NCBI GenBank assembly: GCA_027493615.1
Contig: JAOSKK010000037.1
Span: 128,514-192,513, forward strand
Length of the DNA stretch: 64,000 nucleotides
Source of the DNA: Verrucomicrobiota bacterium
Lineage (GTDB): Bacteria; Verrucomicrobiota; Verrucomicrobiia; Limisphaerales; J093
Reading direction: 5' to 3'
Part shown: positions 31,762 to 42,332 of the stretch, one piece after another
Layout: each line of letters begins with the position of its first letter
Numbering within the stretch: the first letter of the stretch is position 1
Position numbers and translations under genes: made by a program
The notes under the pieces: generated by a model
What the model saw: only the letters and a program-made list of their open reading frames with translations
Databases searched by the model: none
Told to the model about the DNA's origin: nothing

Positions 31762-32418
31762 ATGCGTCTGTCTCTGCCCCGACCCGTGGCGGCCGGTCCT
31801 GCGGCCCTGCAAGCCGAGTTCACCCGTGTGAGCCAGCCTTTCCGATGGCCGGCGGGACGACAGGTGCTGGCTCCCGGGGATGCCTGCTCGGTGATGGCCT
31901 TTGTCATCGAGGGTTCGGTTCGCGCCTACCTGCTCGGGGCGGACGGACGCGAGGTCACCCTCTATCGGGTCCGCGATGGCCAGGGGTGTGTGCTCTCGGC
32001 GTCCTGCCTCCTGGGCGGCACGCCGTTCCCCGCGTCGGCGGCGACCGAAGAGGCCACGAGCGGCTGGGCGGTTCCGGCCGACGCATTCCGGGGCTGGATG
32101 GACCGTCACCGGTACTGGCGGAACTACGTGTTCGGGCTGATTGGCGAGCGGTTGGCAGCGGTGCTCGGCCGGTTCGAGGAACTGGCCTTTCAGCGGGTGG
32201 ACACGCGGCTCGCCCGGTTGCTGCTGAGTCGGGTGGGTAAGGGCGGCACGGCGCTCCGGACCACCCAAGTCCGGCTCGCGGACGAGCTCGGGAGCGCCCG
32301 CGAGGTCATCAGCCGGACCCTGGGCCGCTGGCGCCAGGCAGGCGTGGTGTGCCCGGCCCGCGGCGAAATCCGGATCCTGGATCGGACCCGACTGGCTCGA
32401 CTGGCCGGGGGTGCGTGA
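31762..32418 (+). CDS. Crp/Fnr family transcriptional regulator
   Basis: 218 residues from ATG 31762. The N-terminal cyclic-nucleotide-binding-type barrel shows the family outline (PGDACSVMAFVIEGSVRAYL, GREVTLYRVRDGQGCVL). A dimerisation helix and a winged-helix DNA-binding domain follow (TTQVRLADELGSAREVISRT). Two Cys (GQGCVLSASCLL) lie mid-barrel, but the N-terminal Cys cluster of Fnr is absent, so oxygen sensing by [4Fe-4S] is unlikely. It is divergent from the DUF1592-type cytochrome gene, with 139 bp between the starts. Control of that gene is an inference from position only. Confidence 0.9.
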   Translation: MRLSLPRPVAAGPAALQAEFTRVSQPFRWPAGRQVLAPGDACSVMAFVIEGSVRAYLLGADGREVTLYRVRDGQGCVLSASCLLGGTPFPASAATEEATSGWAVPADAFRGWMDRHRYWRNYVFGLIGERLAAVLGRFEELAFQRVDTRLARLLLSRVGKGGTALRTTQVRLADELGSAREVISRTLGRWRQAGVVCPARGEIRILDRTRLARLAGGA

Positions 32419-32554
32419 CTTGGTCACAGACGCCGTTACGTAGAACTGCTTTCATCCATCTGGCACTCTGAACTACAGGTGCCCGCGGCAGTTCTGCCGC
32501 CGTCTCGGTTTGCATTTGAGAGAACCTGAGCAAGTCTATCCGCTGATCACATTT

Positions 32555-33806
32555 ATGATGTCAGCCGACCTTCCATCCCTCCACCGTCCCTCGCGGCCCC
32601 GTTCCCTGCACCTCGCGCTCGCGCTCGCGGGGGTCGCCTGGCTGGCAGCCGCGCCAGCCGCGGCCCGGGACTTCCGCGTCCTGCAACTGCCAAACGGCAA
32701 CGTCTTCGGTTGCGCCAACTGCCATGTCTCCGCGGGAGGCGGCGGGCCACGCAACCCCCTTCGGCCAGGCCGTCGAGAGCATCACCGGGATGTCCGCCGT
32801 CCCGTTCTGGTCCGCCGCACTCGCCGCGCTGGACTCGGACGGCGACGGGTTCTCAAACGGGTTCGAACTCGGCGATCCTGAGGGGGATCGCACCACAATC
32901 CCGGGTTGGACGGTGACGAACCCGGGAAATGCCGCCAGCAAGCCGGCCAACGCCAGCCCGACGGTGACCCTGACGGCCCCGGCGGATGGCACCACCGTCA
33001 CGGCCCCGGCCGTTCTGGCGGTCAGCGCCACGGCCACCGACACCGATGGCACGATTGCCCAGGTCGAATTCTTCGACCAGGGCGCCTTGATCGGGAGCGT
33101 GGCCGCCGCGCCCTACTCGCTACTCGTCGACTGGAGCGTCGGCACCCACCTCCTCACCGCGCGGGCCACCGACAACCTGGGAGCCTCGGCCACTTCAACG
33201 CCCGTGACGTTGACCGTCCTGGCGCCGGAACCCGTCACGTTGAGCGCCCCCGGCCTGACCGACGGCCTCCTCACCGTGACCTGGACCGGCGGAGGCGGAC
33301 CGTTCCTCGTCGAGCAGAAGGCCGACCTCGCCCAGCCCTGGGGTGGATCGTCGATCGTGGTGACGGAACGTTCGGTCGCCCTGCCGATGACGGCAGGAGC
33401 CGCGTTTGTCCGCGTGGCCGATGCCGCGGTGGTCGGACCGCTGGAATTCACGGCCAACCTGTCGGGGGCCAACGAACGCCCCGAACCGGTGAACAGTCCC
33501 GGCACGGGCACCGGCACCTTCACGCTCCAGAACAACACGCTCACCTTTGCCATCACCTATTCGGGGCTGACGGCCACCGCCAACGCCGCCCACATCCATG
33601 GCCCGGCCGGCACCGAGGAAACCGCCCCGCCGCTCATCGACCTGGCCCCCTTCAACGGAGGTGCCTTCGGCACCGCCGGCACGTTCACCGGCAAGGTGAT
33701 CCTGACCGCCCCCCAAAAGGCCGCGCTGCTTGGCGGCCGGACTTATGTAAACATCCACACCGGGAACTTCGGTGCGGGCGAAATCCGGGGGCAGATCGTC
33801 CCGTGA
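32555..33806 (+). CDS. secreted protein: CxxCH domain, Ig-like domain, CHRD domain
   Basis: About 417 residues after repair at 32755-32759 (five C, four needed), which joins GGGGPRN to PFGQAVESITGM. The start is ATG 32555 or 32558, with a signal peptide (LALALAGVAWLAAAPAAA). An N-terminal module with a haem-type motif VFGCANCHVSAGGGGPRN and the Ca-binding-like DSDGDGFSNGFELGDP is known from verrucomicrobial secreted proteins. An Ig/Big-type domain follows (PTVTLTAPADGTTVTAPAVL...IAQVEFFDQGALIG), then a C-terminal CHRD domain (ANLSGANERPEPVNSPGTGT...AHIHGPAG...GQIVP). CHRD was first described in chordin and its function in bacteria is unknown. Confidence 0.88.
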
Positions 33807-33856
33807 GAGGTCTGGAGACTTGCCGCCGGGGGTTGAACCCCGCAAGGTTCGGGCCC

Positions 33857-34612
33857 ATGCATGCGCTTCCGAAGGTCGTCCCGTGGTGGAGTCTGCTGGC
33901 ATGGATTCTGACGGTCTCGGCGCCCGCTGCTGAGCCCGCGGAGAGCCAGGCGTTCGGCTGGGTATCGCTGTTCAATGGCCGGGATCTGACGGGTTGGGAG
34001 GTGAAATGCCGGCCCGCCGACGCCCAGCGAGTCTGGTTCCACGTCGTGGACGGCGCCATCGAGGCGAACTCCCTGGACGCGACGGGGCACGACTACGTGT
34101 GGCTGACCACGGCGCGGGAGTACACGAACTTCGTGCTGCGGCTCCAATTCCAGGCTTTCCGCGACAGCCCCGGCAACACCGGCGTGCAGATCCGCTCACG
34201 CTACGACACCGCCGCCGGATGGCTGGACGGGCCGCAGGTGGACATCCATCCCACCGGTTGGTGGCGAACCGGCATGGTCTGGGACGAGACCCGTGGGAAC
34301 CAACGCTGGCTCTGGCCCGCCGTGCCCGCCGGTCAGTGGGTGGACGAAACCATGGCGAAGCCCGGCAGCCGTTGGTTCTTCGCCGACGAACCGCCCGGTT
34401 GGAACCAGCTCGAGATCGCTGCGGAGGGCACGCGCCTGCGTGCCAGCCTCAATGGCATCCCTGTCATGGATTGGGATGGGACGGGCGTGCTGGACGACGC
34501 GACGCATCGCGAACGCCGGGTCGGACTCCACGGCCACATCGCCCTGCAGATCCACCGCGGGGACCAGCTCCGCGTCCGGTTCAAGGACCTTCAGATCCGG
34601 GAACTGCGCTGA
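33857..34612 (+). CDS. second DUF1080 (3-keto-disaccharide hydrolase) family protein
   Basis: 251 residues, intact. Signal peptide (VVPWWSLLAWILTVSAPAA) then one DUF1080 domain: WVSLFNGRDLTGWEVKCRP, NFVLRLQFQAFRDSPGNTGV, GPQVDIHPTGWW, WNQLEIAAEGTRLRASLNG, ALQIHRGDQLRVRFKDLQIR. It differs clearly from the copy at 7065-7745, so it is a paralogue and not a recent duplicate. It overlaps the end of the convergent PEP-CTERM gene by 22 bp. It lies 50 bp after the CHRD gene and may be co-transcribed with it. Confidence 0.93.
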   Translation: MHALPKVVPWWSLLAWILTVSAPAAEPAESQAFGWVSLFNGRDLTGWEVKCRPADAQRVWFHVVDGAIEANSLDATGHDYVWLTTAREYTNFVLRLQFQAFRDSPGNTGVQIRSRYDTAAGWLDGPQVDIHPTGWWRTGMVWDETRGNQRWLWPAVPAGQWVDETMAKPGSRWFFADEPPGWNQLEIAAEGTRLRASLNGIPVMDWDGTGVLDDATHRERRVGLHGHIALQIHRGDQLRVRFKDLQIRELR

Positions 34613-35499
34613 GCGGAGGGGACTCCGGGCCGTTCGCCCGCGCCATCGCCGCACCGCCGCCAGAGGGCGAACAGGGCCAGGGCCCCGCCGACGGCCAGGG
34701 CGTAGTGCTCAGGTTCGGGGATGGCGGAATAATCGTGCCCGCTGGCGCTGACCAACGCCACGTCGGATCTGTCGGCAGCCGCGAAGAACTTAGCCGAGTT
34801 GAGATAGTCCGAGAGCCCGCTGTTGGCCCCGGACTGGAAGTCGGACCGGACGTTGATGTCGAGCGTGCCGACCAGGGTCAACGTAGCGCCGACCGTCGAG
34901 TCCACCGTGAAGGTTGGATCTCCCGTCACGCTCACCGCCCTCCCGTAGCGGTGGAGTTCGTGGTAGGTACGCGCTCCCCAACCCGAGACCTGCCCGGTCA
35001 GGAAGATGCTCGAGTCGAGCCCGGTGTTCGCCGGAAGGCTGCTGAAGCTGTCGAAGAAGGTCGTGCCTTCCAGATTCATGGAGAACTGGATGCGCACGGG
35101 GGTACCGACGGACAACGTCTCGGAGGTGATCAGCAGGTCGTCCGAGAACCTGGCGATACCAACGGCGGTGGCGCCCGCCGTGAAGCCGGCGCTGCCGGCG
35201 AAGACGCGAACTCCCAGATCGCCCATTTCCGCGCGAACCATGACTGAGGAGTTTTGCCCCGCGCCCGTGAAGGAGACTGCAGCGGTCGTGTCCGTCTGAC
35301 CGATGAGTTGGCCGGTGTCCTGGGTCAATGGGCCGCTCGCGGGACGGGTGACCGAGGCGAACGCGGAGACGTAGATCGGGTTTGCCGAGACCGCGGTGCC
35401 GGTGAGGCCGGCCATGGCCCAGGCGACGATGGCGGGCACGGCAAACCGTGCGGTGCGTGAAGTGGCGGGACGTTGGTGAGGGTTAATGGCTGAGTTCAT
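34591..35499 (-). CDS. PEP-CTERM sorting-domain secreted protein
   Basis: 302 residues. A signal peptide (VPAIVAWAMAGLTGTAVSA) and a C-terminal sorting signal AIPEPEHYALAVGGALALFA followed by a basic WRR are present: the PEP motif, one hydrophobic helix and an Arg cluster typical of PEP-CTERM. About 20 further residues follow the Arg cluster, unusually long. The central region is beta-rich and without a named domain. PEP-CTERM proteins are processed by exosortase and displayed at the surface with exopolysaccharide. No exosortase is in this window. A motif shared with the 41614-42231 gene lies 35 bp upstream. Confidence 0.9.
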   Translation of the reverse strand: MNSAINPHQRPATSRTARFAVPAIVAWAMAGLTGTAVSANPIYVSAFASVTRPASGPLTQDTGQLIGQTDTTAAVSFTGAGQNSSVMVRAEMGDLGVRVFAGSAGFTAGATAVGIARFSDDLLITSETLSVGTPVRIQFSMNLEGTTFFDSFSSLPANTGLDSSIFLTGQVSGWGARTYHELHRYGRAVSVTGDPTFTVDSTVGATLTLVGTLDINVRSDFQSGANSGLSDYLNSAKFFAAADRSDVALVSASGHDYSAIPEPEHYALAVGGALALFALWRRCGDGAGERPGVPSAQRSSRI

Positions 35500-35533
35500 G
35501 ATCGTTCATCCTGGTACCTAAGCAAAACCGGCG

Positions 35534-35546
35534 AAGAGTTACACGG
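35534..35546 (-). promoter_or_regulatory. candidate shared promoter box upstream of the PEP-CTERM gene
   Basis: On the minus strand the box reads CCGTGTAACTCTT, followed by CGCCGGTTTTG. The same 13 bases occur at 42320-42332 upstream of another exported-protein gene. TGTAA followed by GCCGG also occurs upstream of the 35643-36254 gene. TGTAAC resembles the -35 box of many ECF sigma factor promoters. This is a pattern match only. Confidence 0.45.
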
Positions 35547-35642
35547 TGAAGGCGCATCCTGGAGAGGCGGCCCATGGTTGGCGCGAGTCTCACCTGTTCC
35601 CTTCGGTGCGAGGGGAATCCCCCCGAGCCGGGCAACGCTGCG

Positions 35643-36254
35643 TCAGAAGGAATGCCACGGTCCCCGGATGTGCAACGAACCCGTGACGTGGCGCATGGCG
35701 CCGGCATGGCTCCCGGCAGCGGCGCCACCGAGCAAGGTGAACGTGGTGTGATCCCCGGGTTCATCGAACTCGCCAGAAATCGTCTGCATGCGTCCGGTCA
35801 AGTCACCCCAGGGCGAGTGATTGAGGTTCTCCACGGGCGGGTTCTCTATGCACTGGCCAAAGAGGGCGAAGTTGGGAGCCGCGGTGTCCGACAGCAGGAT
35901 CCGGTCAACTCGTATGCGAAAGAAGGTCACCATCCACTGAGGGTCGTCCGGTGCCGCCTCCGCGGCCACGAAGGTCGTCCACTCGAGGATGTCGTGCCCC
36001 TGGACCGGGAACTCAATCCGGACGCGCACGATGGTCCCATCGACTGGGGGAGAGATCTGCGGCGCAGGCCAGATCAGACTGCAATCGTCCACGGTGCCCG
36101 TCGCGGACAGTTGAAACCGCTGGGCGTACCGGGCGGAACCGGCCAAGGCGGACGGGACGCAGGCCAGAGCGGCAGCGCCGAGGCTGCCCAACCCCTTCAG
36201 AAAGGCGCGCCGGTTGGGGATCACTGCATTCTTGGTGGGTGCATCGGTGCTCAT
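35643..36254 (-). CDS. Tat-exported hypothetical protein
   Basis: 203 residues, intact. It begins with a twin-arginine signal (PNRRAFLKGLGSLGAAALA) and a likely cleavage site near PSALAGSA. The mature part is beta-rich with no recognisable domain. Short segments such as IVRVRIEFPVQGHDILEWTT and GDLTGRMQTISGEFDEPG suggest a small barrel or sandwich. Tat export implies folding or cofactor loading before secretion. No metal-binding motif is evident. It is separated by 144 bp from the PEP-CTERM gene on the same strand. Confidence 0.8.
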   Translation of the reverse strand: MSTDAPTKNAVIPNRRAFLKGLGSLGAAALACVPSALAGSARYAQRFQLSATGTVDDCSLIWPAPQISPPVDGTIVRVRIEFPVQGHDILEWTTFVAAEAAPDDPQWMVTFFRIRVDRILLSDTAAPNFALFGQCIENPPVENLNHSPWGDLTGRMQTISGEFDEPGDHTTFTLLGGAAAGSHAGAMRHVTGSLHIRGPWHSF

Positions 36255-36685
36255 AGGATGTGGGTTTGTACGGATGTGTCGTTGTTGTTTCGTTCATCGG
36301 CATCAAGTGCCACTGCTTACAAACGGAACAACCCGGCGACCTTACAGAGATCCTGAGAAGCGTCCCTCCTTGAGTCTGGGACCGGTGCCCGCCGGGCCGG
36401 GCCAACCGTGTCCGCCTCCTCCTACTGATGGGCGGCCGCCATCGAAGGCGGGGGCAGTGCCCCCGACCCGCGCCCCCGGCTTTCCCCACGCCCTGCAAGG
36501 GCCATGCGAGCCGGCGATGTCCAGCCGCTGGCTCGCCCTCCCAGGGCGTGGGGTTCGAGCGGACCTGTTCCGTAGGCATCGCCCTCTGCCATCATGGCGC
36601 AGGCCTTCGGCCTGGGGCTACGATGGTCCAGGCCTTGGGTCGCGCCGGTCCCGGGTGCCGGTATATCCTCGATCCCCGAAGCGCT
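36255..36685. other. 431-bp region without a gene
   Basis: It holds the probable promoter of the Tat-exported gene: on the minus strand TGTAAGGTCGCCGGG at about 36332-36346, 80-90 bp before the ATG and similar to the boxes at 35534 and 42320. The remainder up to the end of the decayed kinase gene shows GC-rich ORFs with no coding pattern that I recognise. Confidence 0.5.
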
Positions 36686-38150
36686 TCACGGGCTGCGTCC
36701 GGAGCCACTTTCCTCGACCGCGGGCGCAGCCCAGAGGCGGAGATTGCCGTCGGCCCCGGCGGTGGCCAGGCGGCGACCATCCGGCGAGAAGACGGCCCGC
36801 CAGGCATGGGAACGGTGGACCCTGAGCAGGAGGATTTCCTGGCGGCTTGGCAGATGTCAGAGGTTGACCCAGCGTCGCGGGTGGCAACCGCGAGGGTAAG
36901 GCTCTTCGGCGGGAAGGCGTAGGCGCGAAGTTCCCTGGCCGCAGGCCCCTCCTAAAGGCGGGCCACCAGCCGATCCTCCCGCCAGTCCCAGAGCTCGAGG
37001 TGGCCGAACAAACGGCCCAGGGCCACGTGCTTGCCATCAGGCGACCAGGCACTCGCCCAAACCTCCCATGCTCCCTCGTGCACGGAGAGCGTCGCCACCT
37101 CACGCGGCGCGAACAGGCCGTGGCGACAACGCCGTTCGAAGCCGCGAAGATCCGCTTCGTCGGCTTCGTGGTGTTGGCACTCGACCAGGGCACGGGCGCG
37201 GGAGGGATTCCCGGCTTTCCAAGCCTGCAGCACGGCACTGACTTCTGAGGCGTACGCCCGAAGCCGGGTCGCATGTTGCTGTTTCCGGGCTTCGATGGCG
37301 AGCAGGCTCTGGGCGCGTTCGGCGGTCGCGCTACGACCGGTTCGTGCTCCAGGTGGCGCTCGATGTCTCGTGCCAGGCCGTGGACCGTCTCGTACCGTCG
37401 CGACCGGTCCTTCTCGCGGCACTTCATAACAATCCCGTCGAGATCGCCCTGAACCCGCCTGGTCCGCCTCCGCAGCCGTGAGCGTCGTTGCATCGGGGCT
37501 TTGGGGAGCACGCCCGCCTCGGGCACGCTCCTCGGATTGACCGACCCCGCGGCGGAGGAGGTGGCGGGTTCCCCCCTCCCAATCGCGCCAGGCCCTGTGT
37601 CAGCCGCGTGCATGGGCGCATGGGTTGCTTTTCCCAGATCGTCCACCGCATCGCGTCGATTCCGTGGGCCATCAGTCCCCGGGCGTCAAAGAGCGTTGTC
37701 CCGGTCAACAACTCATGGAGCAGCGCGCCAAGGCTGGAAATGTCGCTGCGCGTGTCGATGTCCAGACCGCTCAACTCCGCCTGCTCCGGGCTCATTTAGG
37801 CCGGTGCACCGAGGAACGGCTCGGACGCGGTAAAGAAGGTCGGGTAGGTGAGCCGTCCCTGGGTGGCTTTGGCGATGCCGAAGTCAATCACCTTGGGGAC
37901 AGGCACCCCGTCGTGGAGCGTGACCAGGACGTTCGCGAAGTTCGGGTGATCCGTGAGGGCCTGGGCCTGGCGTTCGGCGGCAGAACGCGCAACGACCTGC
38001 CGGGTATCCGTGCCCAGCTTGATCACCTGCAGCGCGACGTGGCGGCGCAGGGGTTCCTTCTGCTCGGCCAGTAGATCACCCCGCAGCCTCCGTGGCCGAT
38101 TCCCTGGAGCAGTCGATACCGGCCAAGGCGGTCGCCGGGTGGCTCACTGA
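36686..38150 (-). pseudogene. decayed Ser/Thr protein kinase-WD40 gene
   Basis: Kinase pieces lie in order on the minus strand but in several frames. A glycine-rich loop (GIGHGGCGVIYW) is near 38090. The piece 38026-37796 (VIKLGTDTRQ...VPVPKVIDFGIAKATQGRLT) is followed by a stop exactly where the family has the Tyr of GTPAYMSPEQ. Then come MSPEQAELSGLDIDTRSDI, the EKDRSRRYETVHGLARDIER region, a helical linker and WD40 repeats ([36 protein letters not shown]) ending at 36686. The segment between DHPNFANV and LVTLHDG, which should carry the catalytic HRDLKPSN loop, is missing (about 70 residues by family comparison). Deletion plus nonsense mutation make this true decay and not just sequence error. 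A recoverable paralogue lies upstream. Confidence 0.85.
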
Positions 38151-38241
38151 GGCTGTCGGTAGCTGATGACGCGCCCGAGAGCAGCCGGTACCGGCGGGTG
38201 GGATGGTGGCGGCGAGCGTGCCCCGACCGGAGGACGTGGAC

Positions 38242-41200
38242 CTACGGCGTTTGATCCGGGACGAAAGCCCGCCACGTGCGCCAGGCGTCGCCACCCACTG
38301 ACACCAGCCGCCGCCCATCCGGCGAGAAGGACAGTTCACGGATAAAGGTCAGGTGCGGCCTCAAACCCGCGATCGCACGGCGCGTGGCCAGGTCGAAGAG
38401 TTCGAGCCGGCCATCCTGGGTCCCGATAGCGAGGGTCTTGCCATCTCGCGAGATGTCCAGGGCCCATACGTTGCCGGCGTTGGGCGTCAGCGCCTCCGAA
38501 CGATCCGTGTCCAGGTTCCACAAGTGAACCAACCCGTCCACACAACCGATGCATAGCGTGTGCGTGCGCGGCACCCACGTGACCCGCATGGCGTGCAGGC
38601 CGGGGCGCATGCGGATCGTGCCCGTGCTCAGCGAGCGGACCTCGATGACGCGCACCGCACCGTCGCCGCACGAGGCGGCAAGCAGACGGCTGTCGGGGGA
38701 GAAATCGAAGTGCCGAAAGGTGCCGGCCGTCGGCGAACTCAGCCGCCAGACGCCGTGCCTCCGCCACTCGGAGGTTTCGCGGATTTCGATCCCCCCGGGG
38801 GTCCGGAACGAGGTGTTGTCCGATCCCCCGTCGTCCTGAGCCAGGGCCAGCCAATGGCCGTCAGGTGAGAACCGCAGGTCGCCGTTCAGGCGAGCGTCGG
38901 ATGGCACCTCGAGGCTCCGCGTGAAGGTGCGGCCATCCCACACCGTGAATCCATGGGTGGCGGAGACCGAGGCGATGACCTCCGGGGGGGAGGGGGAGAA
39001 CGCTGCCTCCGTCGCCGGCAGGGTCCCGACCACCCGCTCGGACTCCACATCGCGGATCACCACGTGGTCACCTTCCGGGCGCAGGTTCAGGTGGCCATCG
39101 GGTGAGAAGACCGTGCCGAGGGACGTGGAGCCTTGTGATCCACCGTGATGGTGTTCCCGGTGCGCAAGCTGGCCGACGTCCCAGAGCTTGACCGTTCCAT
39201 CCAGGCTCCCGGTCACCAGCGTGTTGCCGTCTATCGTGAGGTCCAGGGACCAAATCCGTCCCGTGTGGCCACGCAGCGTCACTGGTTCCTGGGTGCGGTC
39301 CGTCAGGTCCCACAGCCGCGCGGTGTGGTCGCGGGAGCCCGAGGCGAGCCAGCGTCCGTCGGGCGAGAACACCACACAATCCACCGGCCGGCCATGTGCG
39401 CCGAGGGAAATCTGTTCGTCAGTGGCCACACTCCACAATCGGACGGTTCCGTCCATGGACCCGCTTGCCAGCCACTGACCATCACGAGAGAACCGAACAC
39501 AAGCCACGAGGCCTGCATGGCGCCGCAACATCCTCCGCGGCTGCCGGGAGGCCAGGTCCCACAGCATGAGCGTCCCGTCCCGGTGCGGGGGTGGCCAGAA
39601 GTCGGCTGTCGGGGGAGAAATCGGGCTTCCAAGCGTTCGCGGTATGCCCGGTCAGCGCAAAGAGACATGTCCCTGTTGCCGCATCCCAGATGAGAATGGG
39701 ACCGGGAGGAACCGGATCGTACAGGTGTGTGACACCAGTCGTGGCGATGTACCGGTCATCCGGACTCCAGGCCACCCCCGTGCCGATGGGAGCGTGTCCG
39801 GCCGGCATCCCGAAGGCGTTCGTCGCGAACGCGCGTCGTTCGAGGTCCCAGACCCGGAGGGCGCCGGTTTGGAAATTGAAGCCGGCAAGCCGGCTCCCCT
39901 TCGGCGAGAACGCCACGGAGTACCCGCCGAACAGAGGTAGCGACGCGACCTCACGACGACTTCCGAGATCGAGCAACCGCGTGTTCCCATCCTGGTGCGC
40001 GGCGGCGACCAGCGTGCCGTCCGGCGAGCAGGCCAGACCGAAGATCGGACTTGGTCCCTTGGGGAAGCTGAACAGAGCTTGGGTCCGACACTGCGCGTCC
40101 AGGTAATGCCATTCGAACCCGCGCAGATGCGGCCGAAGCGTCTCCTGGCGGTCCAGCAACTCCCGCGGCAACGAGAAGCTCCCGCGGTTCCAGGCCGCAA
40201 ACGCCTGCGCCATCTCCGCCACGTACAGCTCCCGCTGCATCCGATCCCCCGCCGCCTTCAGCCGCAGGGAGATGACCGTCCCGCCGACCGCGACGGTCAA
40301 GAGCAACCCCAGGGACAGCGCGGCAAGCGCGGCAATCGCCGGGCGCCGGCGCATCCACTTCGATAGGCGCTCCGCGGTCCCGGCACGCCGTGCCATGATC
40401 GGCTCATAGCGCAGCCATTTCTCGAGGTCCGCCGCCAACCCCGCCGCCGAGCTGTACCGCCGGCCCGGCTCCTTCTCCAGACACTTCAAACAGATGGTCT
40501 CCAGATCGCGATCGATGGCCGGATGGTAGAACGACGGCCGCCGCGGCTCTTGGTCGAGCACCTGCCGGATTGTTTCGAGCGACGTTCCGCCAGCGAACGG
40601 TGGCGAGCCGGTCAGCGTCTCGTAGAGCACCGCCCCCAATCCGTAGACGTCGGCCGCCGTGGTCACCTCCTTCGTGTCACCGCGCGCCTGCTCGGGGGCC
40701 ATGTAGGCGGGCGTCCCCAGAACGGCGTGGGTGTGGGTCAGCGTGCTGTCCCCTTTGAACCAGCTTGGCCAAACCAAAGTCCGTCAGGTGCGGCGTGCCG
40801 TTGGCGTCAAGCAGGATGTTCCCCGGTTTGAGGTCGCGATGGAGGATGCCGCGTTGATGGGCGTAGTGCACGGCCCGGGCGACGGTGGCGACCAGGCGCG
40901 CGGCGTTGCGCGGAGACTGAAGATCGAAGCGGCCAGCCGCAGTGGCCTCGCGCAGGCTGGGCCCTTCGATCAACCCCATGCTGAAGTAGTGCTGGCCGTG
41001 GTGTTCGCCGATCTCGTGGACGGGGACGATGTTCGGATGGGTGAGGCTGGCGGCGGCCTCGGCTTCCGCCTTGAAGCGTTTGACCAACTCGGGCGTGGCC
41101 AGTGCGCCGGCGCTGATGAGCTTCAGAGCAACCAAGCGATTGAGGCTGGCTTGACGCGCCTTGAAGACGACCCCCATACCGCCCCGGGCGATCTCTTCGA

Positions 41201-41420
41201 GGAGCACGTAGTCCCCGAAGTAGCGCAGCCGGGTACCGATGAAGGGTCTGGCGAGGACGGAGGCTCCGCCAACGGCGTCGGTGGAGAAGTCGGTCACCGG
41301 CCCGGCCAGCAGGCCCAATCCACGGGCGAGCAGGCACGGGGGGCAAAGGCCCTCGGGAGAAGAGGGCGGGATGACGCCGCCGCACTGGGCGCAGGAACCG
41401 GTGTTGGCAGGCATGGTCAT
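38242..41420 (-). CDS. Ser/Thr protein kinase with C-terminal WD40 propeller
   Basis: About 1,057 residues after two repairs (near 40755, and at 39587-39591, five bases where four are needed). The N-terminus has a small Cys motif ([10 protein letters not shown]...GLCPPCLL) of zinc-ribbon type. The kinase domain is complete: [18 protein letters not shown], catalytic loop [37 protein letters not shown], and [15 protein letters not shown]. One transmembrane helix ([20 protein letters not shown]) and a linker follow, then two runs of WD40 repeats ([54 protein letters not shown]). This architecture, cytosolic kinase and periplasmic propeller, is common in Planctomycetota and Verrucomicrobiota. Targets are unknown. 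Confidence 0.92.
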
Positions 41421-41613
41421 CTGCGTTGGTCGACTGGGTCGCCGGGTGGGCAGTTGTCTAAAGTTGCCTGCCCGGGGTGGATTTCAACAACGGCAATGGA
41501 CTTGGGCCGGCTGATGCCCAGCCGGCCGGTCGTGCGGGGGGAGGCGAGCGTGATTCCCGCATCGCCTCGACCTGGACCGTCGTCCGCGAGTTCGGCCCTC
41601 CCACCACCCACCG

Positions 41614-42231
41614 TTACTCCCGCGGGTGGGGAAGAAGCAAGACCCCGTCAAACCGCCAGGTGGCCACTCCCAGGTAACCGTCGCAGAAGCCATCGTCGGT
41701 CGGGTCCGTGTCGTCCGGGCCATCCGGGCCAACGAACATGGCTGCGCCATGGATCCGGCCGTGACCACGCGCTCCCGCAAGCCCTCCGGTCCCCCCCGTG
41801 ACGGTGACATCATAGTGGAGACTGCCCATGGTCGGCGGGAGCTTCGGGTCATTGGGGTCAAAATCAACCCAGCCAACCACCATGGTGTGGAGCTTGTCGT
41901 TCCCCAGCGTGGTGATCGTCATCGTTCCGGCAACGCACAGAAAATGCCCGTCACCGCTGGAGCAGGGCGTGGCGTTGACATCAAAGTACACCCTGCAGTT
42001 CCCGAGATTGGATACCTGCGCGATGCCGCGAACCTCGTGGTGGCCCGTGTCGGGGTCGAACACGAACGTCGTACCGGCATTGATCGTCATCCGGGCGGCC
42101 GGGCTCACCCCGGGGCGTCCGTGGGAGGCAGGGAGCGGAGCGGCACAAGCCGCCATCACGACCAGGCCGGCGACCGTGACGGCGCCGGTCCTGAGCAGGG
42201 ACGGAACGATGGGGGTTGGCACGAGTTGCAT
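41614..42231 (-). CDS. secreted beta-rich hypothetical protein
   Basis: 205 residues. ATG 42231 is preferred over 42246 because AAGGAAG lies 7 bases upstream of it. The signal peptide is VTVAGLVVMAACAAPLPASH. The mature part is beta-rich, with Gly-rich turns (TVTGGTGGLAGARGHGRIHG) and an Asp-rich segment (GPDGPDDTDPTDDGF). It looks like a small allene-oxide-cyclase/CHRD-like barrel, but I cannot assign a family. An upstream box shared with the PEP-CTERM gene lies at 42320-42332. Confidence 0.7.
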   Translation of the reverse strand: MQLVPTPIVPSLLRTGAVTVAGLVVMAACAAPLPASHGRPGVSPAARMTINAGTTFVFDPDTGHHEVRGIAQVSNLGNCRVYFDVNATPCSSGDGHFLCVAGTMTITTLGNDKLHTMVVGWVDFDPNDPKLPPTMGSLHYDVTVTGGTGGLAGARGHGRIHGAAMFVGPDGPDDTDPTDDGFCDGYLGVATWRFDGVLLLPHPRE

Positions 42232-42319
42232 GGGACTTCCTTTCATCGGGTGGTTTGTTTGTTGTGTCAGTTCGCTGTCGGCGAATGGTCGCCACGCCAT
42301 TACCGAAGGAGATCGCCGC

Positions 42320-42332
42320 AAGAGTTACACGG
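42320..42332 (-). promoter_or_regulatory. second copy of the shared promoter-like box
   Basis: Reads CCGTGTAACTCTT on the minus strand, identical over 13 bases to 35534-35546, and lies 88-100 bases upstream of the ATG at 42231. The two downstream genes both encode exported proteins. Confidence 0.45.
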
